In this document: piece after piece, positions 61,283 through 64,000 of the stretch
Layout of the letters: every line of letters starts with the position of its first letter
Position numbering within the stretch: position 1 is the first letter of the stretch
Position numbers and translations under genes: made by a program
Notes under the pieces: model-generated
Told to the model about the DNA's origin: nothing
The model's database searches: none
The model's input: the letters and a program-made list of their open reading frames with translations, nothing else
Assembly: GCF_030433645.1 (NCBI RefSeq)
Contig: NZ_JAROCG010000001.1
Span: 124,001-188,000, forward strand
Length of the DNA stretch: 64,000 nt
Source of the DNA: Arthrobacter burdickii
GTDB lineage: Bacteria; Actinomycetota; Actinomycetes; Actinomycetales; Micrococcaceae
Direction of reading: 5' to 3'

Positions 61283-62296
61283 TCAGCGGGCCGGTGCGAT
61301 CATCGGACCGAACGAGCTCCGGTCCTCGAGCCGCGGGTCCGGCCTGTCCGGAACCACCAGCACGGGTCCACGCGCGTGATGCAGCACTCCCTGGCTCGTC
61401 GACCCCATCAGCATGCCCGCGAAGCCGCCGCGGCCCCGCGTGCCCACCACCAGCAGCTCCGAAGTCGCCGACGCCTCGATGAGCACCTCCGCGGGAGGCC
61501 CGTCCATCAGGTCCACCCGGATGTCCACGTCGGGGTAGTGGCTCTTGAGCCAGTCACGACCGGCTGCGAGCTGCACCGCGAGGTCCGCATGGAGCGCCTC
61601 CCGGTCCACGGGTGCGGGCACCCAGGCGAGCGAACCGTTGAAGGGTGCAACCGAGCAGATCACGCGCAGGGACAGACCCCGCGACCGCGCCTCCTCCGCG
61701 GCGGCGAGCGAAGCCATGCGGGCCTGCTCCGAACCGTCCACGCCCACCACCACGATGGGTTCCACGGCGGCGGCCGGCTTGTCCTTGCCTGGTTTCCGGC
61801 CGAGCTCCGGATGCCCTAGGCGCGCTCCCGTGCACACCGGGATGACCGCCGTCGGGCACTTGGCGTGCGCGGGCAGGGCACTGCTGACGGAACCCAGCAG
61901 GCGGCCCACGAAACCGCCGCGGCCGCGGGAGCCCACGACCATCAGTTCGGCTTCCTCGGAGAGATCCAGCAGCACCCCGGCGGCGTCACCGGTCTCGATC
62001 CGCGGGTGCACATCCACGGCGATGCCCTCGAGGTGGGTGACCGCATCGTTCAGGACGGTCTGCGCGCTCTCACGGATGACCTCGTCATCCACCGTCGCGT
62101 AGCCCGCGTCCATGCTCGACGCCGCGAACACCGGCACGGTGTAGGCGGTCACGACGTACAGCGGAGCCTTGCGCCGCTCGGCCTCCCGCGCGGCCCAGAG
62201 CAGGGCGCAGGTGCTCTGGTCGGAGCCGTCGACGCCGACCACGATCCCGTGCTGCTCCAGCCCCTGCGACGATTCTTCTGCGTGCCCTCTGCCCAC
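61283..62296 (-). CDS. Universal stress protein, two USP domains
   Basis: 337 residues with tandem UspA domains. Domain 1: GIVVGVDGSDQSTCALLWA and ATP-loop VVGSRGRGGFVGRLLGSVS. Domain 2: VVVGVDGSEQARMASLAAAE and VVGTRGRGGFAGMLMGSTSQ. Both have the G-x2-G-x9-G(S/T) nucleotide-binding pattern. GTG 62296 is chosen because GGGAGG lies six bases before it; an ATG at 62350 would add 18 residues without a ribosome site. The class is linked to hypoxia, stationary phase and other stresses. Confidence 0.88.
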   Translation of the reverse strand: MGRGHAEESSQGLEQHGIVVGVDGSDQSTCALLWAAREAERRKAPLYVVTAYTVPVFAASSMDAGYATVDDEVIRESAQTVLNDAVTHLEGIAVDVHPRIETGDAAGVLLDLSEEAELMVVGSRGRGGFVGRLLGSVSSALPAHAKCPTAVIPVCTGARLGHPELGRKPGKDKPAAAVEPIVVVGVDGSEQARMASLAAAEEARSRGLSLRVICSVAPFNGSLAWVPAPVDREALHADLAVQLAAGRDWLKSHYPDVDIRVDLMDGPPAEVLIEASATSELLVVGTRGRGGFAGMLMGSTSQGVLHHARGPVLVVPDRPDPRLEDRSSFGPMIAPAR

Positions 62297-62492
62297 GGCG
62301 GGCCTCCCTCGGTCGCGTGTCCCCGCCGCCCCAAGCGACCGGTCCCCCATTTGTAGCGCACTGGGGTTCGCCGGTCTATCCACGGTTTGAAAAGTTATAT
62401 AGGCTTCAGTGACCCGTAGCGGGGGCCGGCCCTCAAGAGCCGGGACACCCCTGCGCGTAGTGCTCTTGACTGACCCGTTCGCAGCCAAGAGT

Positions 62493-62526
62493 CCGTACGG
62501 CCCGGAAGAGGCGCCGGGCCGTACGG
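62493..62526. terminator. Strong hairpin directly before the FAD/NAD-binding gene
   Basis: CCGTACGGCCCGG (62493-62505) pairs perfectly with CCGGGCCGTACGG (62514-62526), eight-base loop. It lies 15 bases before the GGAGGT ribosome site. No visible gene ends just before it on either strand, so it could be an attenuator, a processing site or the terminator of an unseen small RNA. Confidence 0.6.
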
Positions 62527-62553
62527 TATTCAGCTTCGTGTGGAGGTAACTCG

Positions 62554-63207
62554 GTGGATTCCTTGCCGCTCGACCCTGTCCGCTCTGCGTCCGCGATGTC
62601 CGCGGCCATGGAGCATACGAGCACCGTCGTCATCGGTTCGGGGCTGTCCGGCCTCGCCGTCGCGAGCGAGCTCAGCCGACGCGGCATCGACTCCATCGTC
62701 GTGGAAAGCCTCGAGTGCTTCGACTCCGGGGCGATGCGCACGGTCATGACGGATTCCGTCTCCCTCTCGGAGCGCACAGAACTCATGCGGCTCCTCCGCG
62801 GCTATGCCGCCGCCCACCATCTCGATGTCCGGCAGACCACGGTCGCGGAACATCTCAGCATCATCGGGCACCCGAAGCTGATCACGGGCCCTGTGGGCCG
62901 CAAGAAGTGGGCGGTGCAGACGGCCGACGGCGTCCTCCTCGCCGACCACGTCGTGCTCACCAAATACCCCCAGAACGAGTTGCGGAGGTTCCTGCGCTCC
63001 ATGGGCATCGCGATCGGCCGGGACTTCAAGGCGGCCCTTCGCGCGATCGGCCTGCACCTCGTCGGCGTCGGCGAACTGCTGACGCCCACCACCCGGGAGA
63101 TCGTGCGCCAGGCGAAGCTCGTGAGCGACGCCATCGTCGAGCAGGGGCCGGCCGCCCTCAGCCGCATCACCCCGCCGCGCGCGGCCCTCTCGTCGCTCGG
63201 AGCCTGA
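62554..63207 (+). CDS. Short FAD/NAD(P)-binding domain protein
   Basis: 217 residues. The dinucleotide loop is VVIGSGLSGLAVASELSRRG with the acidic end of strand 2 at IVVES. Then comes an FMO/GidA-like middle (HHLDVRQTTVAEHLSIIGHP) and TADGVLLADHVVLTKYPQNE. Typical flavin oxidoreductases with this opening are 350-500 residues and have a second nucleotide loop; that half is missing here, so it is either a reduced stand-alone domain or a decayed gene. No frameshift is visible. GTG 62554 has GGAGGT seven bases upstream. Confidence 0.65.
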   Translation: MDSLPLDPVRSASAMSAAMEHTSTVVIGSGLSGLAVASELSRRGIDSIVVESLECFDSGAMRTVMTDSVSLSERTELMRLLRGYAAAHHLDVRQTTVAEHLSIIGHPKLITGPVGRKKWAVQTADGVLLADHVVLTKYPQNELRRFLRSMGIAIGRDFKAALRAIGLHLVGVGELLTPTTREIVRQAKLVSDAIVEQGPAALSRITPPRAALSSLGA

Positions 63208-63232
63208 CCCGCCCGGTCCTCCCTGCCCAGCC

Positions 63233-63859
63233 CTACTTGCCGGCGCCGAGCCGCTTCCGGGCCGTCACGGCGAGCGCGACGGCGATCGCCACCAGCGCCA
63301 CGATCATCAGCAGAATGCTCCAAGGGAAGTCGCTCACTCCGGCCGTCTGAGTCTCTGCGGCCGGGGCGTCCTCCACATCCAACGGGCCCTGGGTGGTCGC
63401 GGTGTCCGGGACCGTCGTCGAGCCCTGCTGAGTGGTGAAGACGAAGGTGCCCTCGATGGGGTGCGAATCAGAGGACACGACGCGCCAGTTGACGGTGTAC
63501 TCCCCGGCCTCCGCACCCGAACGCAGAGGCTGGGTGGCCGTCCGGTCGACGATCTGCACGGGCCCGTCGGCCCAATCCGTGCCGGACGCGTCGAGGACCT
63601 GCACCTGGGCGCCGATCCCGGACGGCACGTTCGAGAAGCTGAGTTCCAGGCTGGGCGGCAGCACCTCGATGGTGGCGCCCGACGCCGGATTGCTGCCGGC
63701 CAGTTCGTCGTGGGCGTTCGCGGCGGCGCCGCCTCCGAGGAGGAGGGCGAGTGCCAGCAGGACGGCCCCGACGAGGGCTCCGCCCGAGAAGGCAGGACGA
63801 CCCCGTCCGCCGTGCGCGGTCACCGGGTGCTGGACGGGCAGGAGAGAAGAGGCAGCCAT
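63233..63859 (-). CDS. CopC-domain copper resistance/transport protein
   Basis: 208 residues. A long signal peptide (about 1-49, ending ANA) is followed by the CopC domain, with the copper-ligand His at the mature N terminus (AHDELAGSNPASG) and a second His in VVSSDSHPIEGTFVF. A Thr/Ala-rich linker and a C-terminal membrane anchor (about 179-198, then basic ARKRLGAGK) complete it, as in actinobacterial YcnJ/PcoC-like proteins. It probably binds copper outside the membrane. It begins nine bases after the stop of the preceding minus-strand frame. Confidence 0.87.
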   Translation of the reverse strand: MAASSLLPVQHPVTAHGGRGRPAFSGGALVGAVLLALALLLGGGAAANAHDELAGSNPASGATIEVLPPSLELSFSNVPSGIGAQVQVLDASGTDWADGPVQIVDRTATQPLRSGAEAGEYTVNWRVVSSDSHPIEGTFVFTTQQGSTTVPDTATTQGPLDVEDAPAAETQTAGVSDFPWSILLMIVALVAIAVALAVTARKRLGAGK

Positions 63860-63868
63860 GATCCCACC

Positions 63869-64000
63869 CTACGCGGAGACCCTGAGGAGGTGCTGGACCT
63901 TCTGCAGGAGGGCGGCGGGGAGTGGGACGGCCGTCACGGGACGTCTCCCCGCCGCATGCTCGGGATAGAATTCATCGCGATTGCTCCCCGACCCTTCCGC
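63869..64000 (-). CDS. 3' end of an unidentified gene running off the right edge
   Basis: 43 codons open from the window edge to TAG (63871-63869), nine bases above the CopC-domain start and on the same strand. The translation (ends VQHLLRVSA, earlier DEFYPEHAAGRRPV) has mostly G/C third positions. Too short to identify; the spacing suggests an operon with the CopC gene. Confidence 0.4.
   Translation of the reverse strand, partial: AEGSGSNRDEFYPEHAAGRRPVTAVPLPAALLQKVQHLLRVSA

Noticed and set aside
63432-63968. 178-codon plus-strand frame near the right edge
   Set aside because: Antisense to the CopC-domain gene, which has a signal peptide, copper-ligand His and membrane anchor.

Overview
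This is a high-GC (roughly 68-70 %) chromosomal segment of an actinobacterium, most probably a member of the Micrococcaceae close to Arthrobacter. The evidence is the GTG/TTG starts, the many leaderless promoters, the Glu-Asp-Phe tRNA cluster, the c-di-AMP riboswitch in front of a LysM/NlpC cell-wall hydrolase, and Micrococcaceae-type neighbourhoods such as fba with a DUF3151 gene. The taxonomic call is inference. The window has no rRNA, transposase, integrase, prophage or CRISPR array; it looks like ordinary core and niche-adaptation chromosome.

Layout. 0-3.5 kb: the 5' part of a secreted S8 subtilisin-like protease (minus strand), a 3-methyladenine-glycosylase-annotated family protein, and a lipoprotein carrying a Streptomyces-subtilisin-inhibitor (SSI) domain on a collagen-like linker. 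3.7-7.1 kb: purS-purQ-purL. 7.1-9.6 kb: a repeat-bearing intergenic stretch, a class-F-like sortase and a putative sortase substrate with a non-LPXTG sorting signal. 9.6-11.6 kb: DUF1990, DUF1206 and CoA-binding proteins.

11.7-21.5 kb is a sulfur-scavenging region with two SAM-I riboswitches. The first controls ssuBAC (sulfonate ABC transporter) and an acetyl-CoA-synthetase-type ligase. The second controls sfnG (dimethylsulfone monooxygenase), metY (O-acetylhomoserine sulfhydrylase) and a CoA-binding protein. Organosulfur compounds would be imported and oxidised to release sulfite, and after reduction the sulfide would be used by MetY to make homocysteine. Each aptamer's P1 helix overlaps the Shine-Dalgarno sequence, so SAM should block translation directly. 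Between the two lies a LysM-NlpC hydrolase behind a ydaO-type c-di-AMP riboswitch.

21.5-31.6 kb: an arabinose/pentose catabolic cluster on the minus strand (LacI regulator, araB-araD-araA, and an mmsE/mmsA/mmsB-type monosaccharide ABC transporter) with a clear promoter and operator, preceded by a nitrilase-family hydrolase. 31.7-43.7 kb is mixed housekeeping: DUF427, purA, a secreted S1 protease, a DUF2975-XRE-MpaB overlapping trio, a small MerR/Xis-type DNA-binding protein, DUF3151-fba, a TrmH-type methyltransferase, a NagD-like HAD phosphatase, a Tat-exported alpha/beta hydrolase, pyrE and a ROK regulator. 43.8-49.9 kb: a ribose-type ABC transporter with a Gfo/Idh/MocA dehydrogenase and a xylose-isomerase-like TIM barrel, for an unidentified sugar or polyol. 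50-52.5 kb: nadE, xthA and a hypothetical gene. 52.5-57 kb: a MalEFG-type transporter without its own ATPase, with a LacI repressor and a perfect 12-bp operator.

57-60 kb: an Asp23/Gls24 envelope-stress operon. 60.2-60.7 kb: tRNA-Phe, tRNA-Asp and tRNA-Glu. 60.8-64 kb: a zincin-like metallopeptidase, a tandem universal stress protein, a short FAD/NAD-binding protein behind a strong hairpin, and a CopC-domain protein, ending in the 3' end of another gene.
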